Under the pieces are notes generated by a model. It was not told the origin of the DNA and did no database searches. It saw nothing but the letters and a program-made list of their open reading frames with translations. From Cellulosimicrobium cellulans (GTDB taxonomy: Bacteria; Actinomycetota; Actinomycetes; Actinomycetales; Cellulomonadaceae), in NCBI RefSeq assembly GCF_024124905.1, contig NZ_JAMXST010000003.1, positions 496,001 to 560,000 of the forward strand: a stretch of DNA of 64,000 nucleotides, given 5' to 3'. The position numbers were made by a program, and so were the translations under genes. Numbering within the stretch: position 1 is the first letter of the stretch; each line of letters starts with the position of its first letter. Shown piece by piece: positions 27,895-37,311 of the stretch.

Positions 27895-30714
27895 CTACAG
27901 GTCGCCCTTCCTCTGCAGGTACCGCATCGCGGCCCAGCCGATCGGGATGCGGGCCCAGTAGGTCGCGACGCGGAAGAGCACGGTCGCGGACGTCGCGAGC
28001 GCGGCGGGGACGCCCGCGGTGGTCAGGCCGAAGATGAGGGCGGCCTCGATCGCCCCGAGGCCGCCGGGTGTCGGGACGGCCGCACCCGCGGCGTTCCCGA
28101 CGAGGTAGATGACCGCGACCTCGACGAGCGAGAGCTCCTGCCCGAACGCGGCGAGGGCGGCGTCGAACGCGAGGACGTAGCCGAGCGTCATGACGACGTT
28201 CCCCGCGATGCCGAGCGCGAGCCGCCCGGGCTGGCCCAGCATCTCGGACAGCCGGGGCCACACCTGCTGGATCGTCGGGCGGATCTTGGCGAGCACCCAG
28301 GCCCGCACGGCCGGCACGAGGAGCGTCGCCAGGACGGCGAGCGCGACGCCGCCGATCGCGAGGAGCACGGTCGTCGACGGGAGCTGGACGAGCCCGCCGT
28401 CGCCGGTGGCCACGGACAGCACGACGAGGAGCAGGATCGTCACGACGAACTGCGACACCTGGACGAGCGCGACCGTCGCGACCGCCACCGGGGTCGAGAT
28501 CCCGCGCCGGGTCAGGAGCCGGAGGTTGAGCGCCGCCGGGCCGATGCCGGCGGGCGCGGCGAGCGCGACGAACGAGCCCGCCGCCTGGGTGAGCGTGACG
28601 CGCCAGAGCGGCAGCCGCTTCGACGCGAACGCGACGAGCGTGAGCGCGGCGCCGAACCACGTGACGATCCCGAGCAGGAACGAGACGGCCGCCCACCAGG
28701 GGTTCGCCGACGAGACGGCCTCGGTGATCTGGTCGAAGTTGATCGTCGTGACGACGACCGTCACCGCGACGATCGTCAGGGTCAGCGTGAGGATCGTCCG
28801 CGCGCCGAACCGGGTGATGCGCTGCGGCTCGATGCTCGCCTCGGGCAGCCGCTCGACCAGCGCGGCGCGCAGCTCCTTGAGGAGCTCCTTGTTCTGCCGG
28901 ATCTCCTCGCGCGTGCTCGGCGGCAGCGCGACGGGCTGGAGCAGCGGGCCGATGGCGGCGATGTCGTCGTCCGGCAGGACGCTCACCGCGGACTCGACGG
29001 CCCGGCGCGCCCCGACGCGCAGCGCGAGGAGCGCGACCATCTGCGCCAGGTCCATGCGGCGCGCGAGCTCGGACGACGCGATGTCCCCCTGCTCCCACCC
29101 GGTGAGCCAGACCTGCGGGGCCCCCGTCGCGGGCTCGCGCGAGACCAGCATGACGTCGGACGTCAGCGCGCGGTGCGCGATGCCCGCCGCGTGCGCGAGC
29201 CGGAGCTGGCGCCACGCCTCGTTGAGCACCGAGCCCGTGAGGTCCTCGACGGGGAGGTCGCGCAGCGAGACCGCGCCGGTCGCGTGCTCCTGGACCAGGA
29301 CCATGGAGTCCGCGGACTCGCCGATGCCGAGCAGCCGCGGGGTGCGGACGCCCGCGGCGCGCGCCGCGTAGGACAGCAGCGCGGTGCGCTCGGCCGCCGC
29401 GCGCAGCGAGATCGCCGCGCGTCCCTCGCTGCCGCGCAGGCGCAGCGACCGCCAGAACCGGGCGAGGAAGCCGACGACCTGCCGGTCGCCGTCGAGCACG
29501 ACGACGTCACGCCGCACGCCGTCCTCCGCGAGCATCGCGTAGACGCGGTTGTCGCCCGCGCGCGTCAGCGCGATGGCCGCCGAGTCGGACGGCGCGTCCT
29601 GGGACTCCGTCGCGGGGGTCTGCCCGTTCGTCCCGTTCGCCCCGTCCGACGCCCCGGCCTCGTCGGGGTGCGGGGCCGAGCCGAGGTGCTGCGCGGCGAG
29701 CGCGGCGTCGGCCGTGAGGACCGTCCCGGCGTCGTCGGTGGCGCCGGGTGCGCGCAGGACGCCGACGTGCACCTCGGCGGTGATGCGCCCCTCGGCGTCC
29801 ACCTCGGTGATGGGGTCGTCCGCCGCCTCGGCGAGCTCCTCGTCGTCGGTGACGTCGCGCACGCGCACGAGGGCCGCGGGGGAGAACCCGGCGCGCCGGA
29901 CGCCGGCCACGAGGTCGGGCCCGTACGCGCGCTCGCTGCGCACGCCCGAGACGTACCGCACGGCGAGCCCGGCGATGCGCCCGAGGAGCAGCGTGATGAT
30001 GATGCCCGGGAGCGACACCTGGCCGGTGATGAGCACGACGCCGATCGCGACGAACAGCAGGTTCCACGACCACTTGACGGTGCGTCGCCGGGTACGGGTG
30101 CCCGCGGCGGTGAGCAGCCCGCCGATCGCGGCCACGTAGCCCGGGATCGTCAGGCGCCACTCGCCCCGCGAGTACACGGAGAGCCCGCGGACGAGGTCGT
30201 CCGAGCCCCACGCGCGCAGCGCCAGCACGGCCAGCACGCCCAGGAGCAGGCCGAGCGCGGCCGCGACGATCGACTCGACGACCTGGCGCCCCAGCCGGCG
30301 GACGCCGAGCTCGGTGAGGACGGCGATCGGCACGAACAGCGTGATGAGACCCTCGAGCACCGCGACCGGGATGAACAGGATGTTGTACAGGAGGTCCGAG
30401 AAGCTGCGGACGTCCTCCGCGACGCCGGCCGTGGTGCCGTGCGCGTACACCGACATGAGCAGGACGACGACGACGCCCACCGCGCACAGCACGAGGTTGA
30501 CGAGGTCGATCGGGTGCCGGACGCGCTGCTCGGCCGTGTCGACGACGCGGACCGTGCCCGCGTCGTCGTGCCCCCGACGCGCGAGCAGGGCCTCGAGCGC
30601 GCCGGTCTGGGGGCGGGGCTCCGCCTGCTCGGCCCGTGCCAGCGAGCCGACCTCGACGACCGCGCCGACGTGGGGAGCGGCGCGCTCTCTCGGCTCGGGG
30701 GCGGGGGAGGCCAT
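27895..30714 (-). CDS. Flippase-type membrane protein with embedded pseudokinase domain
   Basis: A 939-residue protein, leaderless ATG 30714 (TAGACT, seven bases, ATG). Residues 50-250 hold about six membrane helices. Residues about 255-600 are soluble; 360-560 resemble an aminoglycoside-phosphotransferase/ABC1-type kinase with HRALTSDVMLV in place of the catalytic HxDxxxxN loop and LTGWEQGD where D-F-G/D-W-E should be, so catalysis is doubtful. Residues 625-935 are the UPF0104/LPG-synthase transmembrane flippase domain (VSFLLGIVTWFGAALTLVAF, AAPAGIGPAALNLRLLTRRG, VPTPGGLGAIEAAL). Related multi-domain proteins occur across actinobacteria; they are thought to handle lipids or lipid-linked sugars. 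Function here unproven. Confidence 0.7.
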   Translation of the reverse strand: MASPAPEPRERAAPHVGAVVEVGSLARAEQAEPRPQTGALEALLARRGHDDAGTVRVVDTAEQRVRHPIDLVNLVLCAVGVVVVLLMSVYAHGTTAGVAEDVRSFSDLLYNILFIPVAVLEGLITLFVPIAVLTELGVRRLGRQVVESIVAAALGLLLGVLAVLALRAWGSDDLVRGLSVYSRGEWRLTIPGYVAAIGGLLTAAGTRTRRRTVKWSWNLLFVAIGVVLITGQVSLPGIIITLLLGRIAGLAVRYVSGVRSERAYGPDLVAGVRRAGFSPAALVRVRDVTDDEELAEAADDPITEVDAEGRITAEVHVGVLRAPGATDDAGTVLTADAALAAQHLGSAPHPDEAGASDGANGTNGQTPATESQDAPSDSAAIALTRAGDNRVYAMLAEDGVRRDVVVLDGDRQVVGFLARFWRSLRLRGSEGRAAISLRAAAERTALLSYAARAAGVRTPRLLGIGESADSMVLVQEHATGAVSLRDLPVEDLTGSVLNEAWRQLRLAHAAGIAHRALTSDVMLVSREPATGAPQVWLTGWEQGDIASSELARRMDLAQMVALLALRVGARRAVESAVSVLPDDDIAAIGPLLQPVALPPSTREEIRQNKELLKELRAALVERLPEASIEPQRITRFGARTILTLTLTIVAVTVVVTTINFDQITEAVSSANPWWAAVSFLLGIVTWFGAALTLVAFASKRLPLWRVTLTQAAGSFVALAAPAGIGPAALNLRLLTRRGISTPVAVATVALVQVSQFVVTILLLVVLSVATGDGGLVQLPSTTVLLAIGGVALAVLATLLVPAVRAWVLAKIRPTIQQVWPRLSEMLGQPGRLALGIAGNVVMTLGYVLAFDAALAAFGQELSLVEVAVIYLVGNAAGAAVPTPGGLGAIEAALIFGLTTAGVPAALATSATVLFRVATYWARIPIGWAAMRYLQRKGDL

Positions 30715-30721
30715 GCGAGCG

Positions 30722-30727
30722 AGTCTA
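30722..30727 (-). promoter_or_regulatory. -10 box, leaderless start at 30714
   Basis: TAGACT on the minus strand, seven bases before the ATG. Confidence 0.45.
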
Positions 30728-30883
30728 GGTCGGGGCCCCTGAGGAGGCGCGGTATTTGGCCGATTCCTCCGGGTGATTCGCCCGGTTCGCCCGCATGCTG
30801 GACGGCTCGCGGCCCCCGCTCGGCGGGCGGGTGTGAGCAAGGCCTCCCTAGCATGGGCGGAGGACCGGACCCGGGAGGTCGGC

Positions 30884-31771
30884 ATGGCACGTGGCACGAC
30901 GACGGAGCACGGCACCGCGGACGGGGCCGACCGTCCGGACCGCCCTGAGACGCCCGACGCGAACGGGCAGGAGCGCAACCCCTTCCGCAAGGTGTGGTGG
31001 CTGCCCGTGGTGCGGGGGAGCCTCCTCGTCGTCCTCGGCCTCCTCCTCATGATCGAGCCGCTGGAGCAGCTCGGGACGCTGCGCGTGGTGCTCGGCGCGT
31101 TCCTCGTGGCGGACGGCGTGCTCGTCGCCGTGCAGGGGTTCGTGCACCGCCGGCAGGTCGGGTCGGCGTGGTGGCTCGCGCAGGCGGGGGTCAACGTCGT
31201 GTTCGGCGTCGTCGTGGCGCTCTGGCCCGACCTCACCGCCACCGCGCTCTACTACGTGCTCGCGGTCTGGGTGCTCGTGCTGGGCATCACCACGATCGCC
31301 GGGGCCGCCGCGCTCGTCCGCAATCGCGACCTGGGCTGGGCCTGGATGCTCGCGGTCGGGATCGTCTCGGTGCTGTTCGGGGTCCTGCTCGTCACGCGGC
31401 CGCTCGACGCCTTCGACGTGCTGCGGCTCGTCACCGTCGTGTTCGCGCTGTACGCGTTCGTGACCGGCGCGATCCACGTGGTGTCGGGCTTCGCCGTGCG
31501 CGCCGTCGCGCGCGAGCTCGCGGACCTGCGCGCGCAGGCCGTCGCGGCGGGCGTCGTCGTGACGGGCGGGTCCGTGCTCGGCGCGCCCGCCGCTCACCCG
31601 GGCGTCGCCCCGCCGTCGGCCACGGGCGGGCCGACGCCGCGCGACCCGAGCGCGGCCCCGTCGCCGTCGCCCTCGCCGGCCCCGTCGCCCTCGCCGGGGG
31701 CGGAGTCGTCGCCCGGGCCGGCGCGCGGGTCGGAGCCGGACGAGCGCGGGGGAGCGGGACGGCTGCCCTAG
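30884..31771 (+). CDS. HdeD family (DUF308) membrane protein
   Basis: A 295-residue protein, ATG 30884 behind GGGAGG; TAGCAT at 30849-30854 is a plausible -10. Residues 1-35 are a charged cytoplasmic tail; residues 38-215 contain six hydrophobic helices in three pairs (RGSLLVVLGLLLMIEP, VLGAFLVADGVLVAVQGF, VNVVFGVVVALWP and so on), the internal duplication typical of HdeD. The last 70 residues are a Pro/Ser/Ala-rich tail with alternating PSPS units. HdeD proteins are linked to acid resistance in enterics; the role in actinobacteria is unknown. A second HdeD-like gene lies at 44030. Confidence 0.78.
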   Translation: MARGTTTEHGTADGADRPDRPETPDANGQERNPFRKVWWLPVVRGSLLVVLGLLLMIEPLEQLGTLRVVLGAFLVADGVLVAVQGFVHRRQVGSAWWLAQAGVNVVFGVVVALWPDLTATALYYVLAVWVLVLGITTIAGAAALVRNRDLGWAWMLAVGIVSVLFGVLLVTRPLDAFDVLRLVTVVFALYAFVTGAIHVVSGFAVRAVARELADLRAQAVAAGVVVTGGSVLGAPAAHPGVAPPSATGGPTPRDPSAAPSPSPSPAPSPSPGAESSPGPARGSEPDERGGAGRLP

Positions 31772-31807
31772 CATGTGACCGCTGTCCGTCGAGAACGAGG
31801 AGCACCG

Positions 31808-32656
31808 GTGGTCACTGCGTACGACATCCTGTTCGGCCTGACCCCGCAGGACGCGGTGGACGGGTCACCGGTCGGGACGACGGACCTGCTGCCGCCGCCC
31901 GTCGCGCCCTGGGGCGAGGCCGCCTGGGGGTGGATCGGCGACGCGGGGCCGGGGATCGAGCCGCGGACGTGGCCGCGGAGCCCGAGCACCGGGCTGCCGA
32001 TGCGGCACGCCGTCACGCTGCGGCTGCCGGCCGAGTACCAGCGTCGGGGCCCCGGGCTCCCGGGCGTGGCGTACTTCCTCGGCGAGGGGCAGTTCGCCAC
32101 CGAGCACGACGCGAGCGACCCGGACGACCCGTTCGTCGTGGACCTGCGTGCGGCCCGGCAGCACCCGCAGGCGCTCGTGCTCAGCGACATCATCGGCCAG
32201 AGCTTCGCCCTGGTCTGGCTGACCGAGGAGGAGCTCGCGGCCGGCCCGACGGCCGCCCCGCCCGACACCCGTCGTCCCGGTGAGCACGTCGCGACGGACG
32301 AGGGGCAGAACGCGTGGGACCCGCCGCTCGGCACGCGTCGCGGCGAGGACATGACGGTCACCCGGTGGGCCTACCTCGTCCCGAGGGTCGACGACCCGAA
32401 CGCGGGTCTCGCCCCGGGCCGGGAGGAGGACGGCTGGGTCTCGCCGTGGGACGAGGACTGGACCGGGCCGGCGGAGGAGGAGCGCCCCTGGGCGGACGAC
32501 CACCTCGGCGGGACGTCCGAGGCGATGGTCGACTCGCTCCCGGGCGGCTTCACGCCGTACTACCTCGAGCTGTCCACGCCCACCTGGGGCGTCGACTACG
32601 GCAACCGCGAGACCCATCTGGTCGACCTGGAGACGGGCGCGTTCGGGATCGCCTGA
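31808..32656 (+). CDS. Conserved hypothetical protein, possibly DUF1963/YwqG-like
   Basis: A 282-residue soluble protein. GTG 31808 follows GAGGAG (31797-31802) by five bases; TAGCAT at 31770-31775 is a likely -10. Rich in Trp, Pro and acidic residues. The segment WPRSPSTGLPMRHAVTLRLP near residues 55-75 recalls the start of YwqG/DUF1963 proteins, which begin their core with a similar G-x-P-M motif, but the rest does not give me a secure match. No signal peptide, membrane helix or catalytic motif seen. It is monocistronic and converges on the CPBP protease gene. Confidence 0.5.
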   Translation: MVTAYDILFGLTPQDAVDGSPVGTTDLLPPPVAPWGEAAWGWIGDAGPGIEPRTWPRSPSTGLPMRHAVTLRLPAEYQRRGPGLPGVAYFLGEGQFATEHDASDPDDPFVVDLRAARQHPQALVLSDIIGQSFALVWLTEEELAAGPTAAPPDTRRPGEHVATDEGQNAWDPPLGTRRGEDMTVTRWAYLVPRVDDPNAGLAPGREEDGWVSPWDEDWTGPAEEERPWADDHLGGTSEAMVDSLPGGFTPYYLELSTPTWGVDYGNRETHLVDLETGAFGIA

Positions 32657-32695
32657 CCGCGGCGTCCCAGGAGTCGCGAAGCGGCGCCGCGGCCG

Positions 32696-33583
32696 TCACG
32701 CGAGGCCCAGGGACTGCTTCCACTCCAGCGGGAGGAGCGCGTACCCGACGAACGCGACGACGTCGAGCAGGGTGTGCGCGATCACGAGCGGCATGACGCG
32801 GTGCCGTCCCCAGCGGGACGTGTAGAACCACGAGAAGACGACGCCCATGACGACGTTCCCGACGAACGGGCCGAACCCCTGGTACAGGTGGTACGACCCG
32901 CGCAGGAGCGAGCTCCACACGACGAACTTCACGCGGCCCCAGCCGAGGTCGCGCGTGCGCTCGAACAGGTAGCCGACGGCGATGACCTCCTCGAGCAGGC
33001 CGTTCTGCAGCGCGGAGAGGATCAGCACGGGCACCGTCCACCACGCGGCGTTGAGCGCCGACGCCTGCACCTCGACCGTGATGCCGAGGAGGCGGCCGAG
33101 CGCGTAGAAGCCCAGCCCGGGGATGCCGATGGCCGCGGCGAGCGCGAACCCCCACCCGACGTCGCGCAGGGGCCGGGCGCCGTCGAGCCCGATCGCCCGG
33201 ACGGCCGAGCGGCCGCGCGCGCTGAGCAGGTACAGCGCGAGCGCGACGGGCAGCACCGCGAAGAAGATCCCGACGAGCTGGTACGTGAGGTCGAGGTACG
33301 GCCGGGCCGACCGGCTCACGTTGAGGCTCGCGGACTGCTCGCCGAGCGGCGTCCCGGCGGTGAGCCGCGCGACGATGTTGATGATCGCGTAGACCGCCGA
33401 CTTGCCGAGGCTCAGCCCGAGGACGATCCAGATCTCCGCGCCGATGCGTCGTCGCGTCGCGCGGTCCGGGCGGTCGTGCGCCTCGGCGCTGACGGCGTCG
33501 GCCGCGCGGGGTGCCGCCGTCGGGCCGGGCGCGGGCAGCGGCTCGGGCGCGGTCGCGGGGGTGGACGCGGTCAGGTCGGGCAC
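32696..33583 (-). CDS. CPBP (CAAX/Abi) family intramembrane protease
   Basis: A 295-residue membrane protein with about eight helices from residue 48 on; the first 45 residues are a Pro/Ala-rich cytoplasmic tail. The three CPBP motifs are present: EEVIAVGYLFERTR (Glu-Glu pair and Arg), SSLLRGSYHLYQG (His), and VIAHTLLDVV (His). These make the metal site of Rce1/Abi-type proteases; bacterial members take part in bacteriocin immunity or membrane protein processing. Start GTG 33583, six bases after TATAAC, hence probably leaderless. No bacteriocin gene is seen nearby. A 55-nt palindrome lies just upstream. Confidence 0.85.
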   Translation of the reverse strand: MPDLTASTPATAPEPLPAPGPTAAPRAADAVSAEAHDRPDRATRRRIGAEIWIVLGLSLGKSAVYAIINIVARLTAGTPLGEQSASLNVSRSARPYLDLTYQLVGIFFAVLPVALALYLLSARGRSAVRAIGLDGARPLRDVGWGFALAAAIGIPGLGFYALGRLLGITVEVQASALNAAWWTVPVLILSALQNGLLEEVIAVGYLFERTRDLGWGRVKFVVWSSLLRGSYHLYQGFGPFVGNVVMGVVFSWFYTSRWGRHRVMPLVIAHTLLDVVAFVGYALLPLEWKQSLGLA

Positions 33584-33589
33584 CGTCCG

Positions 33590-33595
33590 GTTATA
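33590..33595 (-). promoter_or_regulatory. -10 box, leaderless start at 33583
   Basis: TATAAC on the minus strand, six bases before the GTG; no ribosome site. Confidence 0.4.
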
Positions 33596-33668
33596 GCACC
33601 GGTCCCCGGGAGCGGGCTCGACGCCGCCTGGACGTGCGCTGTCCGCCGAGCACGGATCTGCTCCGCGT

Positions 33669-33723
33669 CGACCACGAGGTCGCTGTCGTTCTCGGCCCCA
33701 GAACGACAGCGACCTCGTGCTCG
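33669..33723. repeat. 55-nt intergenic palindrome, copy E2
   Basis: Contains a perfect 20-bp stem (33673-33692 with 33700-33719). Lies between the Arc-like gene's 3' end and the CPBP protease promoter, so it could terminate the SPFH-arc transcript. Confidence 0.85.
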
Positions 33724-33750
33724 GCGGGTCAGGGTTGATCGCTCGGTGGG

Positions 33751-34050
33751 TCAGGGGTTGCGCGGGCGGCCCGGGCGGCGGGGCGGGCGGACGCCGCGGG
33801 GGAGGCGGCCGGCGTCGTCGAGCGCGCGACGCAGGAGCATCTCGATCTGCGCGTTGACGCTGCGCAGGTCGTCGCCGGCCCAGCGCGCGAGCGCGTCGTG
33901 GACGGCGGGGTCGAGGCGCAGGAGGACCGACTTGCGCTGCGGACGCTGCGCTCGGCCCGTGCCCGTGCCCGTGCCCGTGCCCGACGACGGCTGGTCGCCG
34001 TCGTCGGGCGCGTCGCGCTTCTCGGGCGGCGTGGGCCCGGCGGGCGTCAC
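33751..34050 (-). CDS. Arc/ribbon-helix-helix-like DNA-binding protein
   Basis: A 99-residue protein coupled to the SPFH gene by a GTGA overlap. Residues 1-38 are a flexible tail with a Gly-Thr run coded by a GGGCAC hexamer repeat. Residues 40-80 (RKSVLLRLDPAVHDALARWAGDDLRSVNAQIEMLLRRAL) match the Arc-type ribbon-helix-helix: a basic strand followed by two helices, with the conserved S-V-N-x-Q-I-E-x-L-L-R-x-A. The C-terminal 18 residues are Arg/Pro-rich. SPFH-Arc gene pairs recur in actinobacteria; the small protein may repress the pair or bind DNA near the membrane through its partner (inference). Confidence 0.8.
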   Translation of the reverse strand: MTPAGPTPPEKRDAPDDGDQPSSGTGTGTGTGRAQRPQRKSVLLRLDPAVHDALARWAGDDLRSVNAQIEMLLRRALDDAGRLPRGVRPPRRPGRPRNP

Positions 34051-34997
34051 TGGTACAGGGACCCCGTGTTGACGACGGGCGTCACGCGGCTGTCCCCGCA
34101 GAGCACCACGAGGAGGTTGGAGACCATCGTCGCGCGGCGCTCGTCGTCGAGCGTCACGATGTCCTCGGCCTCGAGGCGCGAGAGCGCGTCCTCGACCATG
34201 GACACCGCGCCCTCCACGATGCGCGACCGTGCCGCGATGATCGCGCCTGCCTGCTGGCGCTGGAGCATCGCCTGCGCGATCTCCGGGGCGTAGGCGAGGT
34301 TGGAGATGCGGGCCTCGATGACCTCGACGCCCGCCACGACGACGCGCGCCGCGACCTCGGCGGCGATCTCCGCCGACACGACCTCGGTGGCCCCGCGCAG
34401 CGACTGCTCGCCGGCCTCGGCGTCGTCGTAGGGGTGCGACATCGCGACGTGGCGCAGCGCCGACTCGGCCTGGACGCGCACGAAGTCGGTGTAGTCCTCG
34501 ACGGCGAAGCTCGCCTTGGCGGTGTCCGCGACCTGCCAGACGACGATCGCGGCGATGTTGATCGGGTTGCCGTCGGCGTCGTTGACCTTGAGCTCGCTCG
34601 TCTCGAAGTTGCGCACGCGGACCGACACGCGCTTGCGCGTCGAGAACGGCACGGTGGCGACGAGCCCGGTGCGGCGGATGGTCCCGAGGTACCGGCCGAA
34701 GAACTGGACGACGAGCGTCTGCCCGGGGTTGATGACCTTGACCATCGTGAGCAGGAAGACGCCGAGCAGGATCGCGACCACGCCGAGCACGGCACCGACG
34801 GGGGTGGCCGTCGCGAACATCGGGATCGACCCGCCGAGCAGCACGAGGACGAGCAGGATCACGAGACCGCCCCCGCCCGCGCCGAGCGACCACGCGGGCT
34901 GCTCGGTGACGTCGACGCGCGTGCCGTCGTGGCCGACGGGACGGCCGGTCGGCTCGCCGCCGACGGACTCCTGCGGGGGTGCTGCGCTCTCGGTCAC
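34047..34997 (-). CDS. SPFH/prohibitin (slipin-like) membrane protein
   Basis: A 316-residue protein, GTG 34997 behind GCAGGAGAGG. Two membrane helices (about residues 40-62 and 66-88) are followed by the SPFH domain (90-290) with VKVINPGQTLVVQFFGRYLGTIRRTGL, VRVRNFETSELKVND, AIVVWQV and AESALRHVAMSHPYDD, and a helical end. Family knowledge: SPFH proteins form rings or rafts at the membrane and scaffold proteases or lipids. No NfeD gene is present, unlike many bacterial SPFH operons; the partner is an Arc-like protein. A candidate -10 (TGCTAT) and a GTGATATCAC palindrome lie 45-60 bases upstream. Confidence 0.9.
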   Translation of the reverse strand: MTESAAPPQESVGGEPTGRPVGHDGTRVDVTEQPAWSLGAGGGGLVILLVLVLLGGSIPMFATATPVGAVLGVVAILLGVFLLTMVKVINPGQTLVVQFFGRYLGTIRRTGLVATVPFSTRKRVSVRVRNFETSELKVNDADGNPINIAAIVVWQVADTAKASFAVEDYTDFVRVQAESALRHVAMSHPYDDAEAGEQSLRGATEVVSAEIAAEVAARVVVAGVEVIEARISNLAYAPEIAQAMLQRQQAGAIIAARSRIVEGAVSMVEDALSRLEAEDIVTLDDERRATMVSNLLVVLCGDSRVTPVVNTGSLYQ

Positions 34998-35048
34998 GGG
35001 GCCCGTCCTCTCCTGCGGCCGACGGCCGCGCGTGTCGTGGATAGCAAA

Positions 35049-35058
35049 GTGATATCAC
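35049..35058. promoter_or_regulatory. GTGATATCAC palindrome upstream of the SPFH gene
   Basis: Perfect 10-bp palindrome in an AT-rich patch, adjacent to GCAAAGT, overlapping the -35/-10 spacer of the putative SPFH promoter. Likely operator; the regulator is unknown. Confidence 0.4.
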
Positions 35059-35123
35059 ATTATGCCGCCCCCCAGCACGTTCGCACCGGCCCCTAGCGTG
35101 CCGAGCACGACCCCGCCCGCTGT

Positions 35124-35178
35124 CCAACACGACATAAAGGCTGTTATCGACCGGATAACGACCCTCATGTCGTGTTCG
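35124..35178. repeat. 55-nt intergenic palindrome, copy E3
   Basis: Arms pair over 23 bases with four mismatches around GTTATC/GATAAC. Sits in the divergent region between the SPFH gene and the membrane-protein operon, where a terminator would not be expected. Confidence 0.8.
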
Positions 35179-35221
35179 GCGGGTGGGGGGTTGCGTGAGC
35201 GGTGGTCGGGGTGGCAGAGTG

Positions 35222-35250
35222 CAAATAGGTTTGTAGCGCAAAGTAGTTTT
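35222..35250. promoter_or_regulatory. CAAA-N4-TTTG repeats before the membrane protein/regulator operon
   Basis: CAAATAGGTTTG (perfect inverted repeat) followed 17 bases later by the related CAAAGTAGTTTT, in an AT-rich patch with a TAGTTT -10 candidate. Candidate operator of the winged-helix protein encoded at 36035. Confidence 0.4.
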
Positions 35251-35271
35251 CCGATCTCTCGAGAGGCCACC

Positions 35272-36042
35272 ATGACGACGGACCACGGCGACGGCCCCCG
35301 CGACGGGGCTGGCGAGCCGGACGAGCCGGCGCTCGACGTCGCCGAGACGCTCCGCCTCATCAGCGAGCAGCAGGACCGCGCGCGCCGCGCGACCGAGCCG
35401 GACTCGCGGCTGCTGTTCCTCGCGTGGGGCGTCGCCTGGCTCGTCGGGTACCTGTGCCTGTGGGCGAGCGCGGTCCGCGTCGTCGACGGGACCGCGACCG
35501 TGCGCCTCACGACCCGCGCGGGGCAGGTCGTGGGCGCGCAGCCCGAGCCGTGGGCGTTCTGGGTCTTCTTCAGCCTCATCGCGGCCGCCGTCGCGTTCAC
35601 GATCGTCCACAGCGTCACGCGCACCGCGGGGACGCGTGGCGTCAGCGCCCGCACCGGGGCCATGTACGGCTGGTCGTGGATGCTCGGCTTCGTCTGCTTC
35701 GGGTTCGTGCTCGGCGGGCTCGCCCGTGCGGGTGCGTCGGAGGAGGTCATGTCGCTCGCGAGCAACGCGTTCGCGTGCGTCGTCGTGGGCCTGCTGTACC
35801 TCGGTGGGGCGGCGGCGTTCGGCGACCGCGGGCTGTTCGTGCTCGGCGTGTGGATCCTGCTCACGGCCGCCGTCGCGACGTTCGCCGGGCTGCCGCTCAC
35901 CTACCTCGTCATGGCGCTCGCGGGCGGGGGCGGGTTCCTCGTCATGGCCGCGATCGAGCACGTCCTGCGTGCCCGACGGCGGCGCCTCGCGACCCGTCCC
36001 GCACCCGCCCGGGCGTCGGCGGAGGGCGCGGCCGATGTCTGA
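35272..36042 (+). CDS. Multi-pass membrane protein of the regulator-ABC operon
   Basis: A 256-residue protein, ATG 35272 after GAGAGG. Residues 1-40 are acidic and cytoplasmic, with ALDVAETLRLISEQQDRARRATEPDSRLLFLAWG, a conserved lead-in in actinobacterial proteins of this type. Six hydrophobic helices follow (about 45-65, 93-113, 128-150, 160-180, 187-205, 207-225). No catalytic motif. It overlaps the next gene, a winged-helix regulator, by eight bases, so it may sense a membrane signal or be the controlled target; unproven. Confidence 0.7.
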   Translation: MTTDHGDGPRDGAGEPDEPALDVAETLRLISEQQDRARRATEPDSRLLFLAWGVAWLVGYLCLWASAVRVVDGTATVRLTTRAGQVVGAQPEPWAFWVFFSLIAAAVAFTIVHSVTRTAGTRGVSARTGAMYGWSWMLGFVCFGFVLGGLARAGASEEVMSLASNAFACVVVGLLYLGGAAAFGDRGLFVLGVWILLTAAVATFAGLPLTYLVMALAGGGGFLVMAAIEHVLRARRRRLATRPAPARASAEGAADV

Positions 36043-36336
36043 CGCCGGGCTCGACCCCGTCATCCACGCCCCGGCACGGCTGCGCGTCGTCGCGACGCTC
36101 GCGGCCCTCCCGACCGGCGACGAGCTGTCCTTCCCCAAGCTCCAGAAGCTCCTCGACATGACCGCCGGGAACCTCTCCACCCACCTGCGCAAGCTCGAGG
36201 ACGCCGGCTACGTGTCCGTCACCAAGACCCACGAGGGCCGCACCCCGGCCACCTACCTCGCTCTCACCGCCCGCGGCCGTAGCGCCTTCGAGGACTACAC
36301 GACCGCCCTGAACACCCTCCTGAAGGGAGCCGCAGG

Positions 36337-36340
<4 letters not shown>
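36035..36340 (+). CDS. Winged-helix transcriptional regulator (HTH_34/ArsR-MarR-like)
   Basis: A 101-residue regulator made of a single winged helix: PARLRVVATLAAL, LSFPKLQKLLDMTAGNLSTHLRKLEDAGYVSVTKTHEGRTPATYLALTARGR. The recognition helix is NLSTHLRKLEDAG. Small stand-alone proteins like this commonly repress their own operon in actinobacteria. Its gene overlaps the upstream membrane protein by eight bases and the downstream ABC ATPase by four (ATGA), so it is central in a four-gene operon. The CAAA/TTTG repeats at 35222-35250 are its likely target. Confidence 0.85.

Positions 36341-37307
<967 letters not shown>

Positions 37308-37311
<4 letters not shown>

Noticed and set aside
33955-33990. 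GGGCAC hexamer repeat in the Arc-like gene as a phase-variation switch
   Set aside because: Six-base units cannot shift the frame; it only alters a Gly-Thr linker.
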